A DNA stretch of 64,000 nt, taken from contig CP132905.1 in NCBI GenBank assembly GCA_031446165.1, positions 248,001 through 312,000 of the forward strand, written 5' to 3'. Shown here one piece after another: positions 1 to 10,517 of the stretch (its first letter is position 1; each line of letters starts with the position of its first letter). Under the pieces are notes generated by a model. That model saw only the letters and a list, made by a program, of their open reading frames with translations, had not been told where the DNA came from and did not search any database. The translations under genes were made by a program, and so were the position numbers. Source of the DNA: Arsenophonus sp031446165. GTDB lineage: Bacteria > Pseudomonadota > Gammaproteobacteria > Enterobacterales > Enterobacteriaceae.

Positions 1-379
1 TATGAGAAGTATTATAATATCATTATTAATATTAATTTTAATATGGTAGTTTCATATATTTTTAATAAATAATAATTAAAATATTTTTTATAGAAAATTA
101 TAAATAATAATATTATATTAATATTTTTTCATTTTTGAGAAACTATGCTACAAAAAAATTGAAAAAATATTTCACTAATTATAATTTATTATTAATAATT
201 ATATTATAAATAAAAATCATTTTTATATTTTTTATAATTTTTTATCAATTATTATATATTGATATCGTGAATTGGTATCATAAATCATCGATTTTAATAT
301 ATGCATTATATAAATATAATATTTTTTAGTAAAATAGGAATTAATTGTTAATTTATTTATTGTTATTTTTTTTATTTTT
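1..379. other. AT-rich non-coding stretch, nothing recognised
   Basis: This very AT-rich stretch at the left edge has no convincing coding frame, RNA gene or strong hairpin. In E. coli yigB and xerC would lie upstream of uvrD; I could not recognise remnants of either. Confidence 0.5.
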
Positions 380-2560
380 ATGTCAAAAAAAATCATATTT
401 TTTGAAAATTTACATAATCAAAAGCTTAAAGCAGTTTTGCACAAAAAACTAATATGTTAATACTTTTACTAGTTTTTAGAATAATATAATAAAAGTACTT
501 GTTTTTAGATATTCTTGTTCGTTACTGTTTATTGCTAAAATCGGGTTCTTTTATATTATTCTTGCAGTTATTGCAGTAAACTTTAGGAAATAAAGTGGCA
601 TTTAATTTTTTTTATAGTATTAATTTATTTAGTAGTAGATAGTATGCTATTTAAAATAAAATCTGGGGGAACTTTTCATATTTTAGTATATCAATTTTAA
701 AAAATTCATCACTTTAGATACTAATTTTCTACAAGAAATAGAATTTTAAATACTAATAATTGATATCTATTATTACGTGATGATAAAATTAATTCGTTTA
801 TATGAAAGTATGTAGTTAGTAAATTCAGTAACGTGGGTATATTAGCTACAAAAAAAGATATATGCTTACATCGAAAAATATATAAATTAATATAATATTA
901 AAAAAAGATTTTTTTACATGTTTATGAGTCTTATCATCTCATCAAGCATGTAAGCGAAATAGATTAATTGATTTTTTAAAACTTTTTACGGGTATATAAA
1001 TTATTTTGGTATAAGTCTAATATATTAAAATATTATTTCACAATTGATTTACAAATATTTTGATTGATTAGTTTAAAGATATTAATAATTGTTCAGTATG
1101 TTTTGATAAGTTTGTTAATACGTGATCTTAGTAAAGATATAACAGTTGGTCACGATAATGCATAAATTTATAAACGGTATCACATAAAAGTAAAAAATAT
1201 ACAATAATTTTTAAAAGATTTTCTTACAGTAAAAACTATTAAACCAGACCAGAATTATTATTATATCAAATTAAAGTCAGATAATATTTTAATCCTAAAT
1301 ATATAGTAATCGATTAAAAAATTATAGATAAATGGAGAAAAAATCATTTTATTTTATTGTGTTTGTAATCAATTATATCAAGCAAAAAGTATGTTGTAAA
1401 TAATATTAATAAATATAATAAAAAATTGTGTTTTTAACAAAGTTATTCTTTATCCTAATTTCAAGCATATATATTTAAATAAGAATTATTATAGTTTTTA
1501 ATATTGTATAATTTTTCGTTTATGATAAAAAATATTTTTTAAATGTTAATAACTAAAAAATATACTTTCTTATTTTTTAGTTATTAATCGTAATGTTGAT
1601 ATATGTTTATGTATAATAACTATCTAAAAGTAGGGGGATATAAAAAATATCCGATTTTTTTATAAAACTTTATATAAAAAAATAACTTTATGGAGTAATT
1701 ATAAATATTTTTTATCAAAAAAATATTAGTTAGTGGTGCACTCAAAGTTATTAAACGTTTTTTATTTTAATATTAATTGATAGATTTTTTATTAGATATT
1801 AGGAATACTGTCATATTTGCAAACTATATAAAGTAGTTTATAATTCAGGTGTATAGTCAATGTATAAGAAAGAAGATTATAAAAAATTAAAACATGTATA
1901 GACAATCTGCAAGCACTAATAAGTTTTATTAAGTGTATTAATGTAGAAAACTCATATGACATGTTAATGTCGTTTTTTTAATAAAAATTTTATTACACTT
2001 TAATAAAAATATAGCTATATGTTACTATAGAGTAACATTGATTAAACTTCATGCAGCCAACAGATTTACAATTTCTAATTATCTATTGTTGGTATAGAAA
2101 AAATATGCGTGCCAACATATTATATGAGTATAAAAAACATTGAATGATTAGTTGCAGAACGTTGAGAGGGTGGTGTATATGAGATTAATCATGGCAATGA
2201 GAAATTAATTTTGATTTTTTTATATATAACAATATGCAAAGATCATATGTGACTAAGAAGGTATATTATTTTTCTTCTCTTTTTTATTACGGAATTAGCA
2301 AAAAAATGTATTGAGGGGAGGTATTTTTAACGAAAATGGTATATTTAACTAAAAAAATATGTATTGTTAAATATGGAACATTAATTGTAAGTAGTTATAT
2401 GACTTATACAAAAAGAAAGTCATATCATGAATCAATCTATGTGTCATATGAAATTTAAAGAACAAATTATTATTGATATAAAAAATTACAATTTTAACTA
2501 TTCTTCTCTGAAAATTTCTTCTGAAAAATAGGAATAAAATCGCTTTTTTAGCTTATAATG
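380..2560 (+). pseudogene. uvrD: uvrD (DNA helicase II) pseudogene, heavily eroded
   Basis: This is an eroded copy of the nucleotide-excision and mismatch repair helicase UvrD, immediately upstream of corA exactly as in E. coli. No open frame remains, but collinear fragments match UvrD in order. The N-terminus is near 380-440 (LHNQKLKAV against LNDKQREAV). KVLVFR near 515-535 follows a destroyed Walker A motif. Near 1085-1185, VQYVLISLL then VGHDNA-stop-IY matches IQYAWIRLL then VGDDDQSIY. LIKLHAA near 2041-2060 matches LMTLHSA. EKLILIF and ITELAKK fall near 2200-2300, and HMKFKEQII near 2445 matches HAKFGEGTI. Fragments are separated by stops and frame changes. The span fits a 720-residue gene. 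The end is approximate. Matches are from memory of the E. coli protein. Confidence 0.85.
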
Positions 2561-2630
2561 AATTGATTTTTTATAAAAAACTTTTTCTGAGCTTGTTTTT
2601 TTGTTTTATGGGAAGGGAGGTAGCATAGTT

Positions 2631-3581
2631 ATGCTATTAGCATTTAAATTAGAAAATTATTGTTTATCTCGTCTTGACTTTGATAAAGGTGAACATTTGA
2701 CAAATGCTGTATGGATTGATTTGATGGAACCTACTTACAAAGAGCGTGAAAAAGTACAAGTAGAATTGCAACAATTATTAGTGACTCCGTCTGAATTAAC
2801 TGATATTGAAGCTTCAGCACGGTTTTTTGAAGATGAAAATGGTTTGCATATTCATTCTTTTTTTTATTATGAAGATATCAATGAACATATTGGTAATTCT
2901 ACGGTTGCGTTTACTTTTCGTGATGATCGGTTATATACATTAAGAGAGCGTGATTTACCTGCTTTTCGTTTATATCGTATGCGTTTAAGAAATAGAAAGC
3001 TTGTTACTGTGAACGCTTATGGGTTATTTTTAGATTTATTTGAAACCAAAATTGAACAATTGGCTGATATAATAGAAAACATTTATAATGTTTTAGAATC
3101 ACTGAGCCGAATTATTTTAGAAAGAAAACAAGGTGATGCACTTGATGATGCACTTTCTTATTTAGCAGAGCAAGAAGATATTGGATGGAAAGTACGTTTA
3201 TGTTTAATGGATAGTCAAAGAGCATTAAATTTTTTGATTCGTCGATCAAAATTACCTTCAAAACAGTTACAGCAAGCAAAAGACGTTTTACGTGATGTAG
3301 AATCTTTATTACCTCATAATGAATCATTGTTTCAAAAAGTTAATTTTCTCATGCAAGCAGCAATAGGTTTTATTAATATTGAACAGAGTAGAATCATTAA
3401 AATTTTTTCTGTTGTTTCTGTAGTTTTTTTACCTCCTACACTAGTAGCATCTAGTTATGGAATGAATTTTGAATTTATGCCCGAGTTAAAATGGCATTTT
3501 AGTTATCCAGTAGTAATTATATTGATGATCATTGCTGGACTGGCCCCATATTTTTATTTTAAACGTAAGAACTGGCTATAA
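2631..3581 (+). CDS. corA: CorA magnesium/cobalt channel
   Basis: CorA is the pentameric inner-membrane channel that imports Mg2+ (also Co2+ and Ni2+). The 316-residue product equals the E. coli length and is near-collinear with it throughout, including the cytoplasmic funnel (FETKIEQLADIIENIY, LPHNESLFQKVNFLMQAA). Two C-terminal membrane helices flank the signature YGMNF selectivity loop near residue 280, and the protein ends in FKRKNWL. I chose the ATG at 2631 because it gives the E. coli-like MLLAFKLEN start and follows a strong GGGAGG Shine-Dalgarno at 2615-2620; an upstream in-frame TTG at 2601 is less likely. It follows the uvrD pseudogene and precedes a synteny breakpoint. CorB and CorC are also in this window. 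Confidence 0.98.
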   Translation: MLLAFKLENYCLSRLDFDKGEHLTNAVWIDLMEPTYKEREKVQVELQQLLVTPSELTDIEASARFFEDENGLHIHSFFYYEDINEHIGNSTVAFTFRDDRLYTLRERDLPAFRLYRMRLRNRKLVTVNAYGLFLDLFETKIEQLADIIENIYNVLESLSRIILERKQGDALDDALSYLAEQEDIGWKVRLCLMDSQRALNFLIRRSKLPSKQLQQAKDVLRDVESLLPHNESLFQKVNFLMQAAIGFINIEQSRIIKIFSVVSVVFLPPTLVASSYGMNFEFMPELKWHFSYPVVIILMIIAGLAPYFYFKRKNWL

Positions 3582-3589
3582 AAATTTTT

Positions 3590-3609
3590 ACATTAAATTT
3601 ATTTAATGT
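3590..3609 (+). terminator. Weak hairpin after corA
   Basis: A perfect 9-bp inverted repeat (ACATTAAAT / ATTTAATGT, 2-nt loop) begins 8 bases after the corA stop. It has only two G:C pairs and an imperfect T-rich tail, so its terminator role is a guess from position. Confidence 0.35.
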
Positions 3610-3868
3610 ATTTATTTAATAGAAGCATCTATATAGTTTATTAGTTTATTTAAAAGATATTAAAAATCTGTAAATGATGTATTAATTTTATTTTTTATAT
3701 AGAAAAAAAAATTTTGTAAAAACGTTATTTATAAACATAATTAACTTAGTGATCTAATCAATTTTTAAACAATAAATATATTTTTTTATGATATTAAATA
3801 TTATTAAAAATGTTTTTTATTATAAATATTTTTTTGTATTACTCACATTATTATTATTTTTTTAATGT

Positions 3869-4738
3869 TTAAATGTTTTTTTCTCCTAGTAGTGCACCTA
3901 CTCGACTGATAGAACCTGGTTTTAGTTCGGCATTAAGTTGAATGCCACTAGCAGGTTCAAATAAATTAATAACGGTAGATCCTAACTTAAATATACCCAT
4001 TTCTTCTCCTTTTTTTAAAAAAATTTCACCTGTATTATTTTTTTTTGGATAAGTCCAACGTTTGATAATTCCTTCACGTTCATTATTTATACAACCATGC
4101 CAAATAGTTTCTATACTTCCGATAATTGTGGCACCTATCAAAATTTGAATCATTTTACCAAATTCTGTTTCAAAAATACAAATTAAACGTTCATTACGCG
4201 CAAAAAGGTTGGGAATATTATTTTCAGTAGTTTTATTAACAGAAAATAATGCACCAGGTACATAAATCATTTCAGTTAACAAACCATCACAAGGCATATG
4301 TACACGATGATAATCACGTGGAGATAAATAAATAGTTATAAATAAGCCATTCATAAATTTTTTTACTAATATATCATTTCCTGCTAATAGTGCTGTTAAT
4401 TTATAAGAATGCCCCTTTGCTTGTAGAATTTTCTCCTCTACAATTGATCCTATTTGGCTGATTACCCCGTCTGCTGGCAGAGAAAGTTGATGAGTACCAG
4501 AAACAATAGGTCGCATATTTTCCTTTAATGAACGAGTAAAAAACTCATTAAAAGTAGTATAAGCAGAAAAGTCACTTTTTTGTGCTTCTGCCATGTTAAT
4601 TTTATAAAATTTTGCAAAAATTTTAATCATGAATTGTGTGAGATTAGTATTTTTTTTATTTGCTATCCATCCAGCTAATTTTGTTAATTTTTCTTGTGGT
4701 AATAAATATTGTAATTTTATTTTTATTTTTTCTATCAC
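3869..4738 (-). CDS. psd: Phosphatidylserine decarboxylase proenzyme
   Basis: Psd converts phosphatidylserine to phosphatidylethanolamine at the inner membrane and becomes active by self-cleavage that forms a pyruvoyl group. The cleavage motif LGST is at residues 252-255 (Ser254), with the triad residues Asp90 and His147 at the E. coli positions and HRVHMP around residues 144-149. The 289-residue protein ends about 30 residues before E. coli Psd (322), missing only the variable tail. The start is a GTG at 4738 with AGAGGTG 4-5 bases upstream; an overlapping ATG at 4740 runs straight into a stop. The neighbouring rsgA has decayed. No pssA is in this window, so the substrate source lies elsewhere. 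Confidence 0.97.
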   Translation of the reverse strand: MIEKIKIKLQYLLPQEKLTKLAGWIANKKNTNLTQFMIKIFAKFYKINMAEAQKSDFSAYTTFNEFFTRSLKENMRPIVSGTHQLSLPADGVISQIGSIVEEKILQAKGHSYKLTALLAGNDILVKKFMNGLFITIYLSPRDYHRVHMPCDGLLTEMIYVPGALFSVNKTTENNIPNLFARNERLICIFETEFGKMIQILIGATIIGSIETIWHGCINNEREGIIKRWTYPKKNNTGEIFLKKGEEMGIFKLGSTVINLFEPASGIQLNAELKPGSISRVGALLGEKNI

Positions 4739-4744
4739 ATTACA

Positions 4745-5000
4745 CCTCTGATATTTTTGTGTTTTCGATTTTTATTTGAGTTTAGTTTAAGAGATTTAAT
4801 CTCATTATACCTATGATTTTTATAAATTCCAGAGTTATATTATTTATGAATAAATAAATATCTGTATTTTTTATGTCGTTGTTTAGATTTTCTGCAAATA
4901 TTTTTTTAATGTAAAACTTATTTTTTATTTTTACATCGTTATTAAAACGTATTAACTTTAAGCATAATATTTTATGCTACAAAATCAACTATTAATTTTT
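4745..5000 (-). pseudogene. rsgA: Possible 3' remnant of rsgA
   Basis: E. coli has the ribosome-assembly GTPase gene rsgA here, upstream of psd on the same strand. Only 688 bases separate psd from orn, too few for the 350-codon gene. Fragments on the - strand resemble the C-terminal zinc region and tail of RsgA (NDIKN-TD against RDCKHDTD, then YKNHR against FENYHR, then a K/R/N-rich tail). Stops interrupt them. The identification rests mainly on position plus weak similarity. The rest of the gap up to 5426 shows nothing I recognise. Confidence 0.35.
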
Positions 5001-5426
5001 TATGATTAGTAAAATTATTTAGTAATTAAAGTAATGTTTATTTTTATGAATATTTTATTAGCGATATTTCAATTTTAAAAAATAACGGTATAGTCTTGAA
5101 AAGGTATGCAATAATTTTGAATTATTATATGTAAAAACGTATAATATATAAAATGTATATATAAATATATCAAAATAAAAGATATGTTTGATTTAAAAGT
5201 ATTGTAATATTGTTTTTTGTAAAAAAATAATTTATATTGCGTTGTAAATATATTTTTGTGATGATATTTTTAACTTGAACAATTTTTGCTTTTTTGTGTT
5301 CTAGATCTAAAAATCTATTAATGATTAGTAATAAAAAAGAAAACGTATATTGTTGTTTTGTTTGTGTATTTCTTTAAGTTATAAAATAAAAAACATAAAA
5401 TAAAAAATAAATAAAATAGAAATGCT

Positions 5427-5969
5427 ATGTTAAATAAAAATAATTTAATTTGGATAGATTTAGAAATGACCGGTTTAGATCCTGAAACAAATCGTATAAT
5501 AGAGATTGCAACAGTTATAACTAATTCTAAACTAGATATTTTAGCGGAAGGTCCTGTAATTAGCATTAAACAGTCAGAAAAACAATTATTGCTCATGAAT
5601 CAATGGAATCAAAAAATTCATAATGAAAGTGGATTAATTAAGCAAGTAAAATGTAGTCAATATGATGAAAACAAAGCTGAATTAGCTACAATATCATTTT
5701 TGAAAAAGTGGGTGCCCGTTGGTGTGTCACCAATTTGTGGTAATAGTGTTACTCAAGACCGTCGTTTCTTATGGAAATATATGCCTACTTTAGAAAAGTA
5801 TTTTCATTATCGTTGTTTAGATATAAGTAGTTTAAAAGAATTGGTGTTTCGTTGGAAACCTAGTATATCAATTGGTTTTAAAAAGAAAAATACCCATCGA
5901 GCTTTAGAAGATATAAAAGAATCTATTGCAGAATTGGTTTATTACCGTAAGCATTTTATTAATCTCTAA
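5427..5969 (+). CDS. orn: Oligoribonuclease
   Basis: Orn is the 3'-5' exoribonuclease that degrades 2-5 nt RNA fragments, the last step of mRNA turnover, and is essential in E. coli. The 180-residue product (E. coli 181) has the complete DEDDh catalytic set: Asp11 and Glu13 in WIDLEMTGLD, Asp111 in QDRRF, His157 and Asp162 in THRALEDIKES. It stands alone on the + strand, divergent from psd. The glyVXY tRNAs and the queG-nnr-tsaE-amiB genes that follow in E. coli are absent. With RNase R also encoded here, this window holds much of the terminal RNA-decay machinery. Confidence 0.98.
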   Translation: MLNKNNLIWIDLEMTGLDPETNRIIEIATVITNSKLDILAEGPVISIKQSEKQLLLMNQWNQKIHNESGLIKQVKCSQYDENKAELATISFLKKWVPVGVSPICGNSVTQDRRFLWKYMPTLEKYFHYRCLDISSLKELVFRWKPSISIGFKKKNTHRALEDIKESIAELVYYRKHFINL

Positions 5970-7565
5970 AAGATGTATATTTTTTTGTTTGTTGATTATT
6001 ATAAAGATACAATTTTTAATTTTGGAATACTATATATTTTTAGAATGTGATTTTATTGTGTAATTTCATGTTTATTGAACAAATTTATATTTTTTTTTAT
6101 TACATTAATTAATAAAATTTAGGTTCATAATGTTAATGAATATTAATAAAAAATCAATTAAATAAACATTATTAATATTTTGAAGAATTAAAAAATTATA
6201 AAAAGATAATATGTAACATCATTGTAATTTTGGTTATTAATTTATATTATCATATTTATTTATTTTGTGATATACATGAGTTATCATTTTTTATATGTAT
6301 AGTTTATTATTTTATATAATCTATTATATGTTTTATGTTTTCTAATTTCACAAGAAAACAAAACAAGTTTAATGAATACTATAGTTTTATACTAATAATC
6401 TTTATTTAAAGATGATAATTTATAAATTTATAAAAAATTTTCAAGCAATTGATTGATAAAACTTTTTACTACTGTATAAATAATAAAGTTTATAAAACAT
6501 ATTCATGGAATAAATATGTATAAATTATTAAGATAGGTGCTCCTTAAAAAAAATACTTATTAAATAATATAAATATTTAAAGAATATATTTAATTTATAT
6601 TAATAATATTGTTTATTCATAAGATAGGTAAAAAATTTTTTATGCATGGAGTTCTTGAAGTAGTACATTTTCGCTATAGTATAGAATATTAAGCATAGTA
6701 TAATATTTTATATATATGTTATATATATTCTATGTATATTCTATATAAAATGACAGTAATCGATATTAATAAAGAAAGAGAGTAGAGAGTAATGAAGTAA
6801 TGATTAGTTTACAGTAGATATCATAATGCTTGTAAAAAAAAATTATTGGAATTGTTAATTATAAAATATTTTAAATAAAAAATTTTAGAAATAAAAATAA
6901 TAATAGTTTTTATAAAAAAATCTAAATACCAAATATCTATGAGTATAAATGGTTTGATTTTTAAAAATCATTTTAATTTATTAATAAATTATTTTTTTAA
7001 ATTTTCTTTTTGGACTTTAGAGATTATTATTTTTGAAATATTACTAATATGCTATAACTTATAAAAAAGCTTATAGCATATTAGTATTTTTTTGTTTAGT
7101 TGATTAAAAATATAAAAAAAATGATTTAGAGTTTTTATTCTTAAAAACTAAATTCATATGGTAATTTCGCTAATGTTTATTAAATGATAATACATATATT
7201 TTTATTTTAGCAAGCTATTTATAATTTATATTTTTTATTTTTAAATCTTAACTTAAATTTTTATAATAAAATTCTTGTAAGATTTAATTTAAATAAAATT
7301 AGTAAATTTTCTAAATAATTTAGAAAATATGAATGTTCTTATATGATTAATTTTTAAAAATGTTGATCTTTAATATAGATATTTTTGGGTAATATTGTAA
7401 TAGTGTTGCTCTTTTTTGTTACAATTATCACGGAATACAAGAACTACAAAAAAGTTTATAGGAGAAGTTTAATAATATTTTATTTACAATAATTATATTA
7501 TATGTTTTTTAAACAATATTTTTATCAGTAAATTAAAATAAAAAAATTAGGTTAGTATTTATTTT
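5970..7565. other. 1.6-kb gene desert between orn and mutL
   Basis: The E. coli equivalent carries glyV/X/Y, queG, nnr, tsaE and amiB. I see no intact gene, no tRNA-Gly and no clear remnant of these, only AT-rich sequence plus the hairpin at 7043-7093 and an 11-bp palindrome near 7305-7328. TsaE is normally essential for t6A tRNA modification, so it must be elsewhere or missing. Confidence 0.55.
7043..7093 (+). terminator. Orphan terminator-like hairpin
   Basis: A perfect 15-bp inverted repeat (ACTAATATGCTATAA at 7043-7057, its complement at 7071-7085, 13-nt loop) is followed by a T-run on the + strand. It looks like a Rho-independent terminator, yet the nearest + strand gene upstream (orn) ends more than 1 kb away. 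It may have served a lost gene or an unrecognised small transcript. Confidence 0.55.
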
Positions 7566-9482
7566 ATGTCAGTGATACATTTTCTTTCTACTGAAGTAAT
7601 TAGTCAAATTTCTGCTGGTGAAATTGTGGAACGCCCATCATCAGTTGTGAAAGAATTAATTGAAAACAGTCTCGATGCAGGTGCAAATTGTGTTGATATT
7701 TCAATTGAAGGTGGTGGTTTAAAACTTATTCGTGTTTATGACAATGGCAGTGGTATTGCTAAAGAAGATCTTAGGTTAGCACTAGCAAAACATGCTACCA
7801 GTAAAATATCTGCTTTAGAAGATTTAGAAGCTATTTTAAGTTTAGGATTTAGGGGGGAAGCTTTATCAAGCATTAGTGCTGTTTCGCGTTTAACATTGAC
7901 TTCACGTATTGAAAGACAAGCAGCAGCTTGGCAGGCATATACTGAAGGTGGATATGATATGAAAATCTTCCTTAAACCTGCTGCTCATCCAATAGGGACG
8001 ACAGTTGAAGTTATAGATCTGTTTTATAATACCCCAGCTCGTCGTAAATTTTTGCGCACAGAAAAAACTGAATTTCTTCATATTGATGAAGTTATTCGCA
8101 GAATTTCATTAGTGCATTTTAATATTGCTATTAAAGTTTATCATAATAGTAAGTTAATACGTCAATATCATGCAATAAATATTGAGAATGACAAGGAACA
8201 ACGGTTAATTACTATTTTTGGTAATGCTATCTTTAATAATTTTCTTAAATTATTTTCTAAATCGACTGATTTAGTTCTTGAAGGTTGGATTAGTTATGCA
8301 CTTGTTGGTAATTTATCAGGAATACAATATTTTTATGTCAATAAACGTATTATTCGCAATCGATTAATTAATCATGCAATTCGTCAAGCTTATTTTGATG
8401 TGTTACAAAAAGAACATCAAATATCTTATGTACTTTATTTAGATATTAATCCTTATCAGGTTGATGTTAACGTTCATCCATCAAAATATGAAGTCAGATT
8501 TTATCAAATGAGATTAGTACATGATTTTATTTATCAAGCAATTAGTAATCTATTGAAGCAATCACATGCTCAAAAAGTATTTAATTATAAAGAAGAACTT
8601 GCAGTAAAAAACACCACTGCTGTTTTTTTTGGATTTAAAAAAAAAATAAATAGTGATGTTTTTTTAGATAGCCAAGAAAAACCTTTAAGTAAAAAAAAAG
8701 ATAATTTCACATTACATATGAATAATCAGGATGTTTCAATATGCAAAAATAAAGAAGACTATTTTATGAATAGTTTTTATAAAAATTTTAATCAAAAAGA
8801 AAATAAATTATATCAGGAATATTTTAGAAATAAAAATAACAAAGAAAACATTGCATTGTTTTCAACAATAAAATTTTTGATATCTAGAAGAATCTTACCA
8901 AAAAAAGTTTTTATAGAAAACAATAATAATAAATTTGGTAAACTATTGACAATCTATGCTGATAATTTTGCATTAATTGAATCGTCTTTAGGTGTAATAT
9001 ATTTATTGTCATTGATAGAAGCTAATAGATATTTGCAAATAATGCAATTAATTCCTGTTGGTAGAAAATTAAAATCACAACCTTTACTGACACCAATACA
9101 CGTAAATTTATCAGAAAATAATCTAAAAATTTTTAATAAAAAAAAAATATTATTTAGTAAATTAGGTTTTAAAATTAATATTTTTAATACACAAGCGACT
9201 ATTATAGCTGTATCTTATCCATTAAAATCACAAGATTTATCTAAATTGTTTGTAAGGCTATTAGAGTATTTTTCTAACAATACTTTATGTGAATTGTATG
9301 AATTAGTTATTTGGTTAGTGGATAATTTATTATATTTACAAAAAACTTGGACTATTTCAGAAGGGATTCAATTATTAAATGATTTAGAACTAATTTGTCC
9401 GGAATTACTGAGAAAACCTCCAAAAAAAATGTTACAGTTAATTGATTTACAATCGATAATTAATACATTAAAAAATGATTAA
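7566..9482 (+). CDS. mutL: DNA mismatch repair protein MutL
   Basis: MutL is the GHKL-ATPase that couples MutS mismatch recognition to MutH and helicase action. The N-terminal ATPase domain is well conserved: KELIENSLDAG with catalytic Glu30 and Asn34, DNGSGI, KHATSKI and GFRGEALSSIS. The linker from about residue 350 to 430 is Asn/Lys-rich and divergent, and the C-terminal dimerisation domain is weakly conserved. Length is 638 against 615 in E. coli. The helicase partner UvrD is a pseudogene at its native site in this window. A run of ten A at 9138-9147 lies inside the intact frame. mutL overlaps miaA by 8 bases (ATGATTAA), indicating translational coupling. Confidence 0.97.
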   Translation: MSVIHFLSTEVISQISAGEIVERPSSVVKELIENSLDAGANCVDISIEGGGLKLIRVYDNGSGIAKEDLRLALAKHATSKISALEDLEAILSLGFRGEALSSISAVSRLTLTSRIERQAAAWQAYTEGGYDMKIFLKPAAHPIGTTVEVIDLFYNTPARRKFLRTEKTEFLHIDEVIRRISLVHFNIAIKVYHNSKLIRQYHAINIENDKEQRLITIFGNAIFNNFLKLFSKSTDLVLEGWISYALVGNLSGIQYFYVNKRIIRNRLINHAIRQAYFDVLQKEHQISYVLYLDINPYQVDVNVHPSKYEVRFYQMRLVHDFIYQAISNLLKQSHAQKVFNYKEELAVKNTTAVFFGFKKKINSDVFLDSQEKPLSKKKDNFTLHMNNQDVSICKNKEDYFMNSFYKNFNQKENKLYQEYFRNKNNKENIALFSTIKFLISRRILPKKVFIENNNNKFGKLLTIYADNFALIESSLGVIYLLSLIEANRYLQIMQLIPVGRKLKSQPLLTPIHVNLSENNLKIFNKKKILFSKLGFKINIFNTQATIIAVSYPLKSQDLSKLFVRLLEYFSNNTLCELYELVIWLVDNLLYLQKTWTISEGIQLLNDLELICPELLRKPPKKMLQLIDLQSIINTLKND

Positions 9483-10431
9483 AAAAAAAGTAAAAGACCC
9501 AACAGTTATATTTATAATGGGGCCAACAGCATCAGGAAAAACAGAATTAGTAATGGCATTACGTCAAAAATTACCAGTTGAAATAATTAGTGTGGATTCT
9601 GTTTTGATTTATAAAGGTATGGATATCGGAAGCGCTAAACCCACAAAAGAAGAGCAGATGTTAGCACCGCATCGATTAATTGATATTGTAGAACCAACGC
9701 AATTGTATTCTGTGTCAGATTTTAGACGTGATGCATTATTAGAAATACAGAAAATTATTGCATTAGGACGTATCCCTTTGTGTGTTGGTGGAGCTATGTT
9801 TTATTTTAAAATTTTGTTATATGGTTTGTCACCTTTACCACCAGCAAACATGAAAATTCGAAAAGAAATTACAGCGCAAGCGAAATTATTGGGGTGGCAA
9901 GCAATGTATGAACGTTTAAAAAAAATTGATCCTGTATCAGCCACTAGAATTCATCCTCATGATTATCAGCGACTATCCCGTGCTTTGGAAGTTTTTTTAA
10001 TTTCTGGAAAAAGTTTTACAGAATTGCAGAAAATTAGAGCAACAGAATTACCTTATAATGTGTTACAATTTGCGCTTGTGTTAGAAAATCGTGTTATTCT
10101 TAATAAACGTATTAAAGATCGTTTTTTTAAAATGTTAAATTTAGGTTTTGAAGATGAAGTGAGATTTTTATGTAAAAACAATGAGTTATGTAAAAATTTA
10201 CCAGCTCTTCGTTCTGTTGGTTATTATGAAATGTGGTTATATTTATCTGGCAAAATAGAATATAATGAAATGATTCATCGTAGCATATCTGCAACACGTC
10301 AATTAGCTAAAAATCAAATAACATGGTTAAAAAAATGGAAAAATTTACATATAGTTGAAAGCAATGATGTTCATAGAGCTCTTAATAAAATATTAAATGT
10401 TATACATAAATATTCTATTTATGAAAAATGA
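9475..10431 (+). CDS. miaA: tRNA dimethylallyltransferase MiaA
   Basis: MiaA adds an isopentenyl group to A37 of tRNAs reading UNN codons (i6A37). The 318-residue product has the P-loop GPTASGKT (16-23), VDSVLIYKGMDIG with Asp41, and the family-typical SPLP and RLSRALEV segments. The usually conserved Thr of the GGTMLYF motif is Ala107 here (VGGAMFYF); in solved MiaA structures this Thr sits by the phosphates, so activity could be affected. It overlaps mutL and lies 86 bases before hfq, as in E. coli. miaB, which would methylthiolate i6A37, is missing from its expected place beside ybeY. Confidence 0.96.
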   Translation: MIKKKVKDPTVIFIMGPTASGKTELVMALRQKLPVEIISVDSVLIYKGMDIGSAKPTKEEQMLAPHRLIDIVEPTQLYSVSDFRRDALLEIQKIIALGRIPLCVGGAMFYFKILLYGLSPLPPANMKIRKEITAQAKLLGWQAMYERLKKIDPVSATRIHPHDYQRLSRALEVFLISGKSFTELQKIRATELPYNVLQFALVLENRVILNKRIKDRFFKMLNLGFEDEVRFLCKNNELCKNLPALRSVGYYEMWLYLSGKIEYNEMIHRSISATRQLAKNQITWLKKWKNLHIVESNDVHRALNKILNVIHKYSIYEK

Positions 10432-10517
10432 ATTAGATAAATGTTATTTTTCTGATTTATTTTTTTGATTAATAAAATTTTTAAAAACATAAATAAAAAA
10501 TAAGGAAAGTCAAGAAA

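Noticed and set aside
7305..7328. 23-base palindrome upstream of mutL as an operator
   Set aside because: Entirely A:T apart from single pairs; similar palindromes arise often at this base composition.
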